Shown here: one piece after another, positions 1-8,835 of the stretch
Layout: each line of letters begins with the position of its first letter
Numbering within the stretch: the stretch's first letter is position 1
From: JACRAO01 sp964490895
GTDB taxonomy: Bacteria; Bdellovibrionota; UBA1018
Length of the DNA: 43,006 nucleotides
NCBI GenBank assembly: GCA_964490895.1
Contig: CAZBEI010000084.1
Location: 1-43,006, forward strand
Reading direction: 5' to 3'
Notes under the pieces: generated by a model
Seen by the model: the letters and a program-made list of their open reading frames with translations, nothing else
Database searches by the model: none
What the model was told of the DNA's origin: nothing
Position numbers and translations under genes: made by a program

Positions 1-552
1 ACGAGAATACTTGCTCAAATGTTTATGGCCTTAAATGAGTGCCCAAAACCACTGATTGGGCTCATCCAGGGTGCAGCCATTGGGGGTGGAGTGGGATTGG
101 TTAGTGTCTGCGATGTCGTTTTAGCCACAGAAAAAACTCAATTTAGTTTGAGCGAAGTCAGACTTGGGATAATTCCAGCTTGCATTGGCCCTTTTGTCAT
201 TTCAAAAATAGGAGCGTCACAGGCGAGGCGTTTCTTTATGTCAGGGGAGAGATTTTTAGCTCCACAAGCCAAAGAAATAGGGCTTGTGCACGAAGTCGTC
301 AACGATGAAAACGAACTTGAAAGCAAAGCGACAAAAATGGTTGAAAATATTTTACAGTGTAGCCCCAATGCAATTTCGGTCGCCAAGCGTTTTGTTTTAG
401 ACATGACTTGGCCTGAGAGGAGAGCGCAGTTTCCAGATTGTTTAGAATATGTCTCAAAAACTTTAGCGGAGCTCAGAGTCTCGACCGAAGGACAAGAAGG
501 AATCCGTGCCTTTCTTGAAAAACGAAAACCCAAATGGTCACAAAAGTCTTAG
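1..552 (+). CDS. liuC: Methylglutaconyl-CoA hydratase / enoyl-CoA hydratase, 5' end missing
   Basis: The reading frame is open from base 1, so the gene starts outside the window; the last 183 residues are present. It has the crotonase oxyanion-hole segment GAAIGGGVGL and the SEVRLGIIP segment. The following stretch (ACIGPFVISKIGASQARR) resembles the LiuC type of crotonase rather than canonical short-chain enoyl-CoA hydratases, which carry GAGGTQRL there. The expected reaction is hydration of 3-methylglutaconyl-CoA to HMG-CoA in leucine breakdown. The role is supported by the next two genes, which encode the enzymes acting just before and just after it. Its 3' end overlaps the next gene by 19 bases, suggesting translational coupling. 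A generic enoyl-CoA hydratase is the alternative, but context makes LiuC likely. Confidence 0.85.
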   Translation, partial: TRILAQMFMALNECPKPLIGLIQGAAIGGGVGLVSVCDVVLATEKTQFSLSEVRLGIIPACIGPFVISKIGASQARRFFMSGERFLAPQAKEIGLVHEVVNDENELESKATKMVENILQCSPNAISVAKRFVLDMTWPERRAQFPDCLEYVSKTLAELRVSTEGQEGIRAFLEKRKPKWSQKS

Positions 553-2345
553 TTGCCAATCGATCTGAGATTGCCTGCCGTATTTTTCAAGCTTGTCGAG
601 AGATGGGCCTACAACGAGTCGCCATTTATGCTCCAGGCGATGAGGAAGCCAGGCATCTTACCTATGCTGACGAAGTTTACAAAGTTCCCAGTTATCTGGA
701 TATCTCAGCCATTTTAGAGGTTGTAAAAAAATCAAAAGTAAAACTTGTGCATCCAGGCTATGGATTTTTGTCAGAACGGGCAGAATTTGTAGAAGCGATA
801 GAAAAAATAGGCACAGTTTTTATCGGCCCAAGGTCTGAAACAATGAGACAAATGGGAGATAAAATTTTTGCAAAGGAGTTAGCTCAGAAATTAAAAGTTC
901 CCACCCTCCCTTGGACCAAAATTAAAGTAGGCGAAAGCTTAAAAGAAGCGGCAAAAAAAATTGGATTCCCACTCCTGGTCAAAGCAGCTGCAGGAGGAGG
1001 CGGAAAAGGGATGAGAGTTGTAAAAAATAGCTCAGAACTAGAGCTTGCTCTCGAAACGGCTTCTAAAGAGGCTCAGGCATTTTTTGGAGATGGGACTTTG
1101 TTTTTAGAAAAATTTATTGCCGAACCGCGCCACATCGAAATCCAAGTTTTTGGAGATGGAAAAGGAGGAGGTGTGCATCTTTTTGAAAGAGAATGCACCC
1201 TGCAGCGCCGCCATCAAAAAATCTGGGAAGAGTCTCCTGCTCCTCATCTGTCACAGAAAACAAAAATCAAATTGCAAGAAGCAGCTCTCCGCCTCGTTAA
1301 AAATGTAAAATATCAAAGTGCAGGGACGGTGGAATTTTTAGTAGACGAAAAAGAAAATTTTTATTTTCTAGAGATGAACACTCGATTGCAAGTGGAGCAT
1401 CCTGTGACAGAACAGGTCACGGGAGTAGATTTGGTTCAGGCACAGCTTTCATTGGCTTTAAATCCAAAAGAATTTCCCTTTGCACAAAAAGACCTCCAAC
1501 CACGTGGACATGCTATCGAGGTGCGTTTGTATGCGGAGGATCCCTTCCATGGCTTTATCCCCACACCCGGAAAGATTGCATTTTTAAAATGGCCCACAGG
1601 GGCCGGAATCAGGATCGACAGTGGGATAGAAGAAGGTCAAAATATTGGCTCTCAGTATGACTCTTTGCTAGCGAAACTCATTGTGAGCGCAGAAAATAGA
1701 GAAAAAGCAATCGAACGGCTCAAATATGCTTTAGAGGAAACCGTTATTTTAGGGGTGGGGAGCAATCAAAGTTATTTGAGAGCGCTCTGTGATCATCCCC
1801 AAGTAAAAAATGGAAAAGTTTCGACTCATTTTCTTGAAAAGACTCAAATCTCTTTGGGCAAAGAGGGAGAAGCTTTCGACCTTTCAAGATTTGTGCAATC
1901 AAAGGAATCTTTATACGCATCCCCTTGGATGGAGCATAGGATAGAAAAGGCGCCGGTTTTACGTCCTGGGGGGTGGTGTGTTTTAGAAGGAAAACCCAGA
2001 CGGCGTTTTATTGTCAGGGAATATAAAAATGAGTGGAGTTATTCTTTAGATGGGATATTGCACCACGAGAAAAAAAGATCTTTAGCACAGCACAGTTTGC
2101 ACCAAGACTTTAATGACACTGCCGAAATAGATCTCAATGCGCACTTTCCTGGAAAAGTGAGAAAAATATTAGTTCAAGTTGGAGACGAAGTAAATTTAGG
2201 AGACGCACTTTTGTTGGTTGAGGCTATGAAAATGGAATTTGCTATCAAAGCTCCCTACCGGGCAAAAGTATTAAACCTTTTAGTACAAGAAGGTCAGCAA
2301 TTGAGTGTAGGGGATCGTTATTTAGATTTGGAGCGAATATCATGA
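534..2345 (+). CDS. liuD: Methylcrotonyl-CoA carboxylase biotin-containing alpha subunit
   Basis: The 603-residue protein has the order expected for an acyl-CoA carboxylase alpha subunit: an N-terminal biotin carboxylase fold (VLVANRSEIACRIF at the start), an ATP-grasp glycine loop around residues 150-160 (KAAAGGGGKGMRVV), the ECTLQRRHQKIWEE segment and MNTRLQVEHPVTE. A C-terminal biotin carrier domain follows, with biotinyl lysine K566 in EAMKMEF. It would carboxylate biotin for transfer to 3-methylcrotonyl-CoA, together with a beta subunit expected upstream of the window. The linker between carboxylase and carrier is somewhat short for the family. Sitting between hydratase and HMG-CoA lyase makes methylcrotonyl-CoA a better guess than acetyl- or propionyl-CoA. 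It overlaps the next gene by four bases (ATGA). Confidence 0.88.
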   Translation: MVTKVLVANRSEIACRIFQACREMGLQRVAIYAPGDEEARHLTYADEVYKVPSYLDISAILEVVKKSKVKLVHPGYGFLSERAEFVEAIEKIGTVFIGPRSETMRQMGDKIFAKELAQKLKVPTLPWTKIKVGESLKEAAKKIGFPLLVKAAAGGGGKGMRVVKNSSELELALETASKEAQAFFGDGTLFLEKFIAEPRHIEIQVFGDGKGGGVHLFERECTLQRRHQKIWEESPAPHLSQKTKIKLQEAALRLVKNVKYQSAGTVEFLVDEKENFYFLEMNTRLQVEHPVTEQVTGVDLVQAQLSLALNPKEFPFAQKDLQPRGHAIEVRLYAEDPFHGFIPTPGKIAFLKWPTGAGIRIDSGIEEGQNIGSQYDSLLAKLIVSAENREKAIERLKYALEETVILGVGSNQSYLRALCDHPQVKNGKVSTHFLEKTQISLGKEGEAFDLSRFVQSKESLYASPWMEHRIEKAPVLRPGGWCVLEGKPRRRFIVREYKNEWSYSLDGILHHEKKRSLAQHSLHQDFNDTAEIDLNAHFPGKVRKILVQVGDEVNLGDALLLVEAMKMEFAIKAPYRAKVLNLLVQEGQQLSVGDRYLDLERIS

Positions 2346-3247
2346 TCACGGTATTTGAGGTGGGCCCTCGAGATGGATTACAAAATGAAAAACGAAAAGT
2401 TTCACTGAAAGACAAACTCTGGTTGATCGAAAAACTGGTGGGTGCTGGCCTTAGAGAGTTAGAAGTGGGAGCTTTTGTAAGAGCAGATCTTGTGCCCCAA
2501 ATGGCAGATACAAAAAAATTGTATGAAAAACTCCATAAAAAAAGCCGACTTGCTCAAGCACATTTTTGGAGTTTAGTTCCTAATGTTTTAGGTTTTCAGA
2601 GAGCATTAGACGCTAAAGTTCAAAGGATCGCAGTTTTTACGGCAGCGAGCGAAAGCTTTAATTTAAAAAATATTAAGATGTCTGTGTCTCAGTCTCTGAA
2701 AGAATGCAGCGCTATAGTAAAGTTGGCTCACAGGGAAGGGATGAAAGTTCGTGGCTATGTTTCTACTGCTTTTGGATGTCCCTACGAGGGAAAAATCTCT
2801 CCTCTAAAAACTTTGAGAGTGATCGAAAGCTTAGCCGAAACTGGAGTGAGTCAAGTTTCGATTGGGGATACTATTGGAGTGGCTACTCCAAAGGATGTCG
2901 AAAAAGTAGTGGGGCCAGCACTCAAATATTTTGGAGAAAAAAAAATTGCACTGCATTTTCATGACACCCGAGGCATGGCTTTGGTCAACGCCTATTGTGC
3001 TTTGGAGTTAGGGGTTAGGGTTTTGGACTCCTCTGCAGGAGGACTCGGAGGGTGCCCTTTTGCCCCTGGCGCAACCGGGAATTTAGCGACCGAAGATTTG
3101 GTAGGGTTTTTGAATGGGCAGGGCATCCAAACCGGAGTGGATTTAAAGAAACTCTGTCAGTTGAGTCTGGGATTTGCTCAAAAGATCCGGCGGCCGATAT
3201 CGAGTCGCACTTTGCAGGCATACGCGAGTGCGCTATGTTCTATGTGA
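2342..3247 (+). CDS. liuE: Hydroxymethylglutaryl-CoA lyase
   Basis: This 301-residue TIM-barrel enzyme cleaves HMG-CoA to acetoacetate and acetyl-CoA, the last step of leucine catabolism. It starts with the family motif VGPRDGLQNE (R10, D11), has GDTIGVATP, metal-binding histidines H205 and H207 in LHFHDTRG, and the active-site cysteine loop GGLGGCPFAPGATGN with C238. Length matches bacterial HMG-CoA lyases. The start codon overlaps the liuD stop, so the genes are probably translationally coupled. Its 3' end overlaps the start of the acyltransferase gene by 13 bases. Confidence 0.92.
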   Translation: MITVFEVGPRDGLQNEKRKVSLKDKLWLIEKLVGAGLRELEVGAFVRADLVPQMADTKKLYEKLHKKSRLAQAHFWSLVPNVLGFQRALDAKVQRIAVFTAASESFNLKNIKMSVSQSLKECSAIVKLAHREGMKVRGYVSTAFGCPYEGKISPLKTLRVIESLAETGVSQVSIGDTIGVATPKDVEKVVGPALKYFGEKKIALHFHDTRGMALVNAYCALELGVRVLDSSAGGLGGCPFAPGATGNLATEDLVGFLNGQGIQTGVDLKKLCQLSLGFAQKIRRPISSRTLQAYASALCSM

Positions 3248-3957
3248 AATCAGGGCTGATTTTTTTATGGCTCATTTTAAGTTGTGGGGTGTGTTTGGTA
3301 AAAAGGTTTTTTAGTTCTCACGCCTTTGATATCAATTATGAGTTGGCACAGATTTTCGGAAAAGTGGCTTTGAGAATCTCAGGTATTAAAATTAAAATCG
3401 ATGGGCGAGAGTATTTGGATTCTCCAAAGCCCTGTATTTATGTATGCAATCATCAAAGTGCTTTTGATATTGTCAGTTTTGCAAATGTATTTCCAAAAAA
3501 AACAGTAGTAATAGGCAAAAAAGAAGTGAGATGGATCCCCCTTTTTGGTCGGCTTTTTAAAGGAGGTGGAAATATTCTCATTGATAGGAAAAATAAAACT
3601 GACGCTTTGTCTGGGATGTCTTTGGCCGGACTAGCCATCAGATCCCAGGGGGTTTCTGTGATGATTTTTCCAGAGGGCACGCGAAATCGTTTGGGAGTGG
3701 GGTTATTGCCTTTTAAAAAAGGGGCATTTTATATGGCTGTACAAGCCCAAGTGCCACTGGTCCCCATTCTCTGCTCTCCCCTGGGTCCTTTGGTGAGTTG
3801 GAAAAAAAAGAAAATTAAAAAAGGAGTTTTAGAAATCAAAGTCTTAGCTCATCTTTATTTGACACAGGGAGAATATAAGAACACCAATCTCATTTTAGAG
3901 CGAACACGAAGCGTGATGTTACAAAATTTAGAAACATTAAAAACAGTGGTTTTATAG
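3235..3957 (+). CDS. plsC: 1-acyl-sn-glycerol-3-phosphate acyltransferase (PlsC family)
   Basis: The 240-residue protein has an N-terminal hydrophobic segment and both PlsC signatures: NHQSAFD (the HX4D catalytic motif, H73 and D78) and FPEGTRNR (residues 145-152), which binds the glycerol phosphate. It is expected to acylate lysophosphatidic acid at the inner membrane. The frame is open further upstream, but that extension lies inside liuE and does not look like protein; the ATG at 3235 gives a normal N-terminus and a 13-base overlap typical of operons. A phospholipid gene at the end of a leucine-degradation operon is unusual and could link acyl-CoA supply with lipid synthesis, but this is inference from position only. 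Confidence 0.88.
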   Translation: MFYVKSGLIFLWLILSCGVCLVKRFFSSHAFDINYELAQIFGKVALRISGIKIKIDGREYLDSPKPCIYVCNHQSAFDIVSFANVFPKKTVVIGKKEVRWIPLFGRLFKGGGNILIDRKNKTDALSGMSLAGLAIRSQGVSVMIFPEGTRNRLGVGLLPFKKGAFYMAVQAQVPLVPILCSPLGPLVSWKKKKIKKGVLEIKVLAHLYLTQGEYKNTNLILERTRSVMLQNLETLKTVVL

Positions 3958-3984
3958 TGAATAAACTATGTTACTCAATTTAAT

Positions 3985-4689
3985 ATGAAATTTTTTTTAA
4001 TTTTACTGGTTTTTTTATATGGTTGTGCCAGCGCTCCAAAAAATACTTATCTTGTTAAAAAAATTTATTCTTCTTCTGTGTACATTCGAAGGCCAGTGAG
4101 TGCTCCAGCTGACCCGAGTGTTTCTGGCGGGGGAGAAGATTTTAAGACCAAGCCCTTACCCAATAGTCAATTTGACTGTCTTCCATTTGAGGAGCTCTGG
4201 AGGGAGACGAATGGTCTAGAAATTCAGAATTGTTTAAAAAATTTAAAAAATACTTTAGAGGTCCGTTATTTGCTCAGACGAGAAGCTCAACCTTATTTCG
4301 AGTTAGAGGAAGACGAAAAAACACCCGCCTGCCTAAAAAGCCAACTTTTTCGAATCCCAGTGCCCAGAGAAATCCTATTTCGTGCTCCAGGCGAGTTCGG
4401 AAAGATCCATTGTTATGCTTCGCATTTAGACCTGGAGGCAGAGCGGTGGATGGATATCAAACTTCCTTTTCATCATTTTAAATTACAGCTTGAGTTCCCT
4501 CTTCCCAGACCCCCGCTCTCACATGGAGAACTGATTGGACTATTGAAAGCTTGGTCTCTCACTCCTTTTTGGAGCGAAAGTCAGATTTCTTCTGTCATTG
4601 TTCCTGATGCCCTTTGTTTAAGGTGCTTTAAAAAAAAGGAGTTTCCGGATCTTTCTTTAGAAACTCCTTGGCCGGACTCTGTTTTTTAG
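3985..4689 (+). CDS. Hypothetical lipoprotein
   Basis: The 234-residue protein begins with a short lipoprotein signal peptide ending in the lipobox LYGC with C14, so it is probably anchored in the cell envelope. The mature part is acidic and polar, with scattered cysteines (for example SQFDC, IQNC, TPAC, IHC and the CLRC pair near the end) and no family I recognise. It follows plsC by 27 bases on the same strand and may be transcribed with it. Function unknown. Confidence 0.7.
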   Translation: MKFFLILLVFLYGCASAPKNTYLVKKIYSSSVYIRRPVSAPADPSVSGGGEDFKTKPLPNSQFDCLPFEELWRETNGLEIQNCLKNLKNTLEVRYLLRREAQPYFELEEDEKTPACLKSQLFRIPVPREILFRAPGEFGKIHCYASHLDLEAERWMDIKLPFHHFKLQLEFPLPRPPLSHGELIGLLKAWSLTPFWSESQISSVIVPDALCLRCFKKKEFPDLSLETPWPDSVF

Positions 4690-4702
4690 TCATAATGAAT
4701 CC

Positions 4703-5221
4703 ATGTATACAAAAAAAACAGTTTTCATAGTGAGTCTAATTTTTTTGTTTCCTTATCTTTCGGCTTTGTCGGGAGATGGGGAAATGACTTTTTGTAAGTT
4801 TGGCCCAAAATTTAAAATGCATCAGCCCACAGTTTTAAGAGGTCAGACTTTGGATAAGAACGACTCTTGTACCGGTTCGGTCAAGGTTCAGGGGGTGTAT
4901 TGGGAGTGTGTTCTCCCTGGTAACGTGGAATCAAAAGTCACTGATTTTAAAGAAAAATTGAAGATTCAGGCAGTCATGGAGTGTCAAAAACACTGTGAAC
5001 GGCGAAGTAGAAACTGTACAGGCCACCTCGTTGTTTCTGGAAATTGTGGCTTGCAGACGGATCGAGACGAAGCAGTGACAATGGGAAAAAAAATGGGCTG
5101 TCGAAATGATTGTCAGGGGCAAGCGTTTGCCTATTGTTCGCTTTATGATGCTGCTTTTCGGAGTGAAGATGATGCTCGAATGGCTAAACAACCCCCCAAT
5201 TGCCAATGTAAGAAAAAATAG
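4703..5221 (+). CDS. Hypothetical secreted cysteine-rich protein
   Basis: The 172-residue protein starts with a Sec-type signal peptide (hydrophobic residues about 7-21, likely cleavage after YLSA). The mature region has 12 cysteines, an even number consistent with up to six disulfide bonds in the periplasm or outside the cell, plus a basic tail ending KKK. No known domain was recognised. It lies 13 bases after the preceding lipoprotein gene on the same strand, so the two are probably co-expressed. The cysteine spacing (MEC, KHC, RNC, GNC, then MGC, NDC, AYC) looks like a compact disulfide fold, but this is only a visual impression. Confidence 0.6.
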   Translation: MYTKKTVFIVSLIFLFPYLSALSGDGEMTFCKFGPKFKMHQPTVLRGQTLDKNDSCTGSVKVQGVYWECVLPGNVESKVTDFKEKLKIQAVMECQKHCERRSRNCTGHLVVSGNCGLQTDRDEAVTMGKKMGCRNDCQGQAFAYCSLYDAAFRSEDDARMAKQPPNCQCKKK

Positions 5222-5248
5222 CACGGTTCTTGAATTGTATTTTTCTCA

Positions 5249-5998
5249 ATGATGATTCAAAGCTTGCCTAAGGCAGAACAGCCCCGAGAGAGGTGCCTCA
5301 ACCAAGGTCCCGAGTCACTGAGCTTGAGAGAATGTTTGGCCGTATTATTTGGCTCTGGACCTAAAGATATTGGGTGTTTAGGGTTGGCTCAGAATGTTCT
5401 GGATCATTTAGGCTCTGGAATGGAACCCGCTGAACTAGAAACAGTGTTTTTTACTACATTAGAACTTCATTTAAACAACCACTCTGACTTTCGGTCTTTG
5501 AGTAGCATTTTCGGTCGCATTAAGGGTTTTGGGCCAGCTTCCCTGAGCCGACTGTGGGTAGCCATTGAGCTGGGTCGCAGGTATTTGGCGGTCAAGGAAA
5601 GTAGAAAAAAAATAAATATAAAGACAAACAAATATTCTTTCCTAGAATTAGCCTTTCATCGCATACCGATGAAATTAAGACTTGAGCCTAAGGAGTGGCT
5701 TGGGTTTGTGCCTGTGTTTTCTAAAGAAAATGTGGGTCATTTGTGCATTGTCGAAAAAGGCGCCCGTACTCACGTCAATACAGATCCTGTAGAATTGTTT
5801 GCTCGGCTTTTACCTCTACGGCCCAAAGGGTTCTTTTTATTTCACAATCATCCCTCTGGAAATCTTGAGCCTTCGCAGGATGATTATGAGCTCACAGAGA
5901 AAATGAGGTCACTTTCAGAGAAGTTTTCAATTCCTCTTTTAGGGCATGGAATTGTATCGGCAGGAGAGCAGCGGTGGGTAGATTTAGTTCCGATTTGA
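5249..5998 (+). CDS. radC: RadC family JAB/MPN-domain protein (UPF0758)
   Basis: The 249-residue protein matches RadC in full. Its N-terminus LPKAEQPRERCLNQGPESL aligns with the LPxxxRPRERLLxxGxxxL start of the family, and a helix-hairpin-helix-like region (IKGFGPASLSRLWVAIELGRR) follows. The C-terminal JAMM metalloprotease-like motif is intact, with H199, H201, S209 and D212 in HNHPSG...SQDD. RadC proteins are common next to mobile DNA and repair genes but their role is unsettled; the old link to DNA repair in E. coli was withdrawn. The start ATG at 5249 is followed by a second ATG, so the true start may be one codon later. It converges with the next gene, overlapping its 3' end by 15 bases. 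Confidence 0.9.
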   Translation: MMIQSLPKAEQPRERCLNQGPESLSLRECLAVLFGSGPKDIGCLGLAQNVLDHLGSGMEPAELETVFFTTLELHLNNHSDFRSLSSIFGRIKGFGPASLSRLWVAIELGRRYLAVKESRKKINIKTNKYSFLELAFHRIPMKLRLEPKEWLGFVPVFSKENVGHLCIVEKGARTHVNTDPVELFARLLPLRPKGFFLFHNHPSGNLEPSQDDYELTEKMRSLSEKFSIPLLGHGIVSAGEQRWVDLVPI

Positions 5999-7387
5999 AA
6001 AAAATGCACTTCGGAAAGCATAGGCAATTTGTCTTGAAAAAGAAGGTAAAATGTCCCTCTCTACCTCTGCCTGAATATTGCTCGAATCTCCAATGGTTGC
6101 TTTTTTTTGAATCAATTTTTGAAATTCGTCCGAAATGCCAACAATTTCTGAAACTCGATTAATTTTTAAATTGATTCTATTTTCAGGAAATCCTCTTCCA
6201 TTGATTCGGATGTGATGTTGTTCGACAGCTTGTGGGACTGTCGGGTGAACACCTCGTAATTTTTTAATAATTTCAGCTCCAAGCGCAGGGTGAGTTTTGT
6301 ACTGCGCAAGTTGATCTTTGTTCATTTTTGATTCATCTTCGTGTTGGATGTCTAAGGGAAGCTGAAAAAGTCCAATATCGTGCAACAAACAGGCTAGGCC
6401 TACAATTTGTACGGGTTGGTCCATCTGGATTTCGAGCTCCTTGATGAGGATGGATGCAATCGCGCTTGTGCCGGATGCATGTTCGTAGGCAGCCAGATTT
6501 GAGAGAAATTTTTGGAAAACATCCTCCGTATTAAGTACTAATTGCTGGGCAAGCAGAGAGACATTTTTTATAAACTTCGAAGCATAGTTGAGGTTGACCT
6601 CACTGATGCCTTGGGCTTGCAAAAATTTAAAAGTTTCTTCGCCCTGATTTAAAGTTTGAGATGTTTTAACCTCTAAAGATACATTGTTTTTTCCGAGTAA
6701 AGCAGAGGTAATATGGTCACAATATTGTAAATAAATTTGTTGAATTTCTCTTTTGATATAAAAATGGGAGATCCCTTTATTTAAATAGGCGGTTAGTCTC
6801 TCTGGAGTAAAACTGTCACCCGATTTTAAAAGTTTTAAATATCGTCCTGAGGAGAGTTTTACGTAGACGTCAAAAAAGGATTTGCTTCCAGATAAAAAAT
6901 CTTCAGCACGAATGGGCACAAAGGAAGGATCAGGGCTTTGAATCTCTGTGTCCACTTCTTCTAAGTTGTTTTTTGAGGCTTCAAGCGCAGAATGTGCATC
7001 AAAATGAATCAGAATGGGAGAGAGCATGTCGACCATGTCTTTGAGCTTAATGGGTTTCTGAAAAATACTCCGAACTCCCATTTTTTTTAGATTTTGGTGA
7101 GATACATCTAATTTTATTTCTTTGTCAATCAACATATAGAGCGGGGTTGCCGGGCGATGAGCCATTGCGCTTTTAATCACCGAGAGTCCACTGGGCTGAG
7201 AAATGCTTGGACTTACAAAAATACCGTAAAGTGATTCTTTTTTGTCTGAAATAAACAGTTGAGCGTCTTTGCCAGTTTCAGCAATCTCTATTTTATACTG
7301 GGTTGAGTTGTGTTCTGCTATGAGTGATTTCGTAAACTCTTTGTCTATGTCTGCAATTAAAATATAAGGTGCAGAAAAAGATTTCAT
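5984..7387 (-). CDS. HD-GYP-like phosphodiesterase with pseudo-receiver domain (downstream copy)
   Basis: This 467-residue protein has three parts. Residues 1-125 look like a response-regulator receiver: acidic residues at D13/D15 and the conserved lysine K111 in FQKPIK. However, the position of the phospho-accepting Asp is S59 in VSPSISQPSG, so it probably cannot be phosphorylated. A middle region (about 155-235, SFFDVYVKLSSGRYLKLL) resembles a domain often found before HD-GYP domains. The C-terminal HD domain keeps the metal ligands (YEH, HD at 336-337, a later H in THP, HH, and D in SDEF), with the GYP loop changed to RGFP. Active members degrade cyclic di-GMP; activity here is uncertain. 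It is a paralogue of the gene directly upstream, separated by five bases. Confidence 0.75.
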   Translation of the reverse strand: MKSFSAPYILIADIDKEFTKSLIAEHNSTQYKIEIAETGKDAQLFISDKKESLYGIFVSPSISQPSGLSVIKSAMAHRPATPLYMLIDKEIKLDVSHQNLKKMGVRSIFQKPIKLKDMVDMLSPILIHFDAHSALEASKNNLEEVDTEIQSPDPSFVPIRAEDFLSGSKSFFDVYVKLSSGRYLKLLKSGDSFTPERLTAYLNKGISHFYIKREIQQIYLQYCDHITSALLGKNNVSLEVKTSQTLNQGEETFKFLQAQGISEVNLNYASKFIKNVSLLAQQLVLNTEDVFQKFLSNLAAYEHASGTSAIASILIKELEIQMDQPVQIVGLACLLHDIGLFQLPLDIQHEDESKMNKDQLAQYKTHPALGAEIIKKLRGVHPTVPQAVEQHHIRINGRGFPENRINLKINRVSEIVGISDEFQKLIQKKATIGDSSNIQAEVERDILPSFSRQIAYAFRSAFFSNRN

Positions 7388-7392
7388 TGGGT

Positions 7393-8835
7393 TTATCCTG
7401 TTTTTTTCTTTAGGCTTTTTGCTTGCATTGTTGTGGGTACCTCATTGTGGAAAAATGCTGATTTGAAAGTTTCAACCACAGGATTAGAAAATCCATCAAA
7501 AACAAATGTCTCCATCTGTTCTAGGATATTTAAACTTGGGTTTTCTTTTAGTTTTTTAATCATTGTGCAAAGTTCATCACAAATGCCAATAATTTCGGAA
7601 ACACGGTTGATAGAGCCAGCACCTACTCGCAGTGGAAAACCTTTTTTATTTCTGCGTTCATGGTGTTGGGCCACGGCTTGTACAACCACAGGATCTATTC
7701 CTCGAATAGATCCAAGCATTTCTGAGCCTACGATGGGATGAGTGTGAAAAATAGTGATTTGTTGAGCAGTCATTTTTGACTCATCTTCTTCGCGTATGAC
7801 GGGATCCATTTTATAAAGGCCGACATCATGAAACAAACTTCCAAGCCCAATGACTTTTGTGGGATGAGTTGCCGCAATTTTCATAGCATTGATGAGGATG
7901 GAGGCGGTGAGTGCGGTACTCACCCCATGTTCGTAAGATTCCAGGTCCATTAGAAATGACTTAATAAGGTCATTTTTGGTTTCTACTTTTAATTTTTCAG
8001 CCAAAGTTTGTACGTTATTCACAAAGCTTTTTGCATATTCTAAGCTATTTTCGCTTAAGCCTTGAGTTTTTAAAAAATTCATCGCCTCTTGACCGTGGTT
8101 CAAAGTTTGAGATACTTTTACTTCTATGCTTACTTTGTCATTTTTTAGGAGAGATGTTGTGAGTTGATCACAATAAGTCAGATATCGTTCCTGGGCTTCT
8201 TTCCTCAAATAAAAATGGGTTACTCCTTTTTGAAGGTAGTGAGCGACTCGATAAGGATCAAAGCTATCTCCTGCTTGCACAATTTTGACATAATGGTTTG
8301 GGTTTAGTTTCACATAGACATCAAAAAATGATTTGGCCCCACACAAATAATCTTCAGCTCGAATAGAGGTGAACTCTGTGTCATTGATCTCTACTTCTTG
8401 TCCGAGAAGATCCTTGTTCATTTTTGATTCGTCTAAGGCTTGATTGGGGTTAAAAAAAATGGAATGTGGAGTGACAAGCTTAATGATGGTGGTATACGGA
8501 ATTGGTTTTTTAATTGATTTTTGTACAGCTAGTTTTTTTAGTTCTTCTTCTGGAATGGGCAGCTTGTCGTCGTAAATGAGGTAAATAGGAAGCGCAGGTC
8601 TATAAAAGTGGGCAAACCGAATCACTGAAAAACCATGTGGATTTGTAATATTAGGATTGACAAATATCCCTGAGAAACTATTTTTTTGATTGGCAATCAA
8701 AAGTTGAGCATCTTTGCCTCGATCTGCAAACACAGCCGGAATAGGCTGTGTTTTTGCTTCTTCTCTTATTTTATTAATAAATTGTGTGTCGGGATCAACA
8801 ATGAGTGGGGGGCGGGGTTTTTTTAGTTCTAACAT
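7393..8835 (-). CDS. HD-GYP-like phosphodiesterase with pseudo-receiver domain (upstream copy)
   Basis: This 480-residue protein is collinear with its downstream neighbour over its whole length, which points to tandem duplication. The N-terminal receiver-like domain keeps the acidic pair (D14, D16) and lysine K110 but has N60 where the phospho-accepting Asp should be (FVNPNITNPHG). The middle region (SFFDVYVKLNPNHYVKIV) is shared with the paralogue. The HD domain has YEH, HD at 336-337, THP, QHHERRNKKGFP and CDEL, so metal ligands are kept but the GYP motif reads GFP. Expected role: cyclic di-GMP turnover or binding, controlled by something other than phosphorylation. It is the first gene of the leftward pair and diverges from the delta-60 operon. 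Confidence 0.75.
   Translation of the reverse strand: MLELKKPRPPLIVDPDTQFINKIREEAKTQPIPAVFADRGKDAQLLIANQKNSFSGIFVNPNITNPHGFSVIRFAHFYRPALPIYLIYDDKLPIPEEELKKLAVQKSIKKPIPYTTIIKLVTPHSIFFNPNQALDESKMNKDLLGQEVEINDTEFTSIRAEDYLCGAKSFFDVYVKLNPNHYVKIVQAGDSFDPYRVAHYLQKGVTHFYLRKEAQERYLTYCDQLTTSLLKNDKVSIEVKVSQTLNHGQEAMNFLKTQGLSENSLEYAKSFVNNVQTLAEKLKVETKNDLIKSFLMDLESYEHGVSTALTASILINAMKIAATHPTKVIGLGSLFHDVGLYKMDPVIREEDESKMTAQQITIFHTHPIVGSEMLGSIRGIDPVVVQAVAQHHERRNKKGFPLRVGAGSINRVSEIIGICDELCTMIKKLKENPSLNILEQMETFVFDGFSNPVVETFKSAFFHNEVPTTMQAKSLKKKTG

Noticed and set aside
3052..3234. Upstream extension of the acyltransferase frame
   Set aside because: It lies within liuE, which is clearly coding there, and does not look like a PlsC N-terminus; the ATG at 3235 fits the family.
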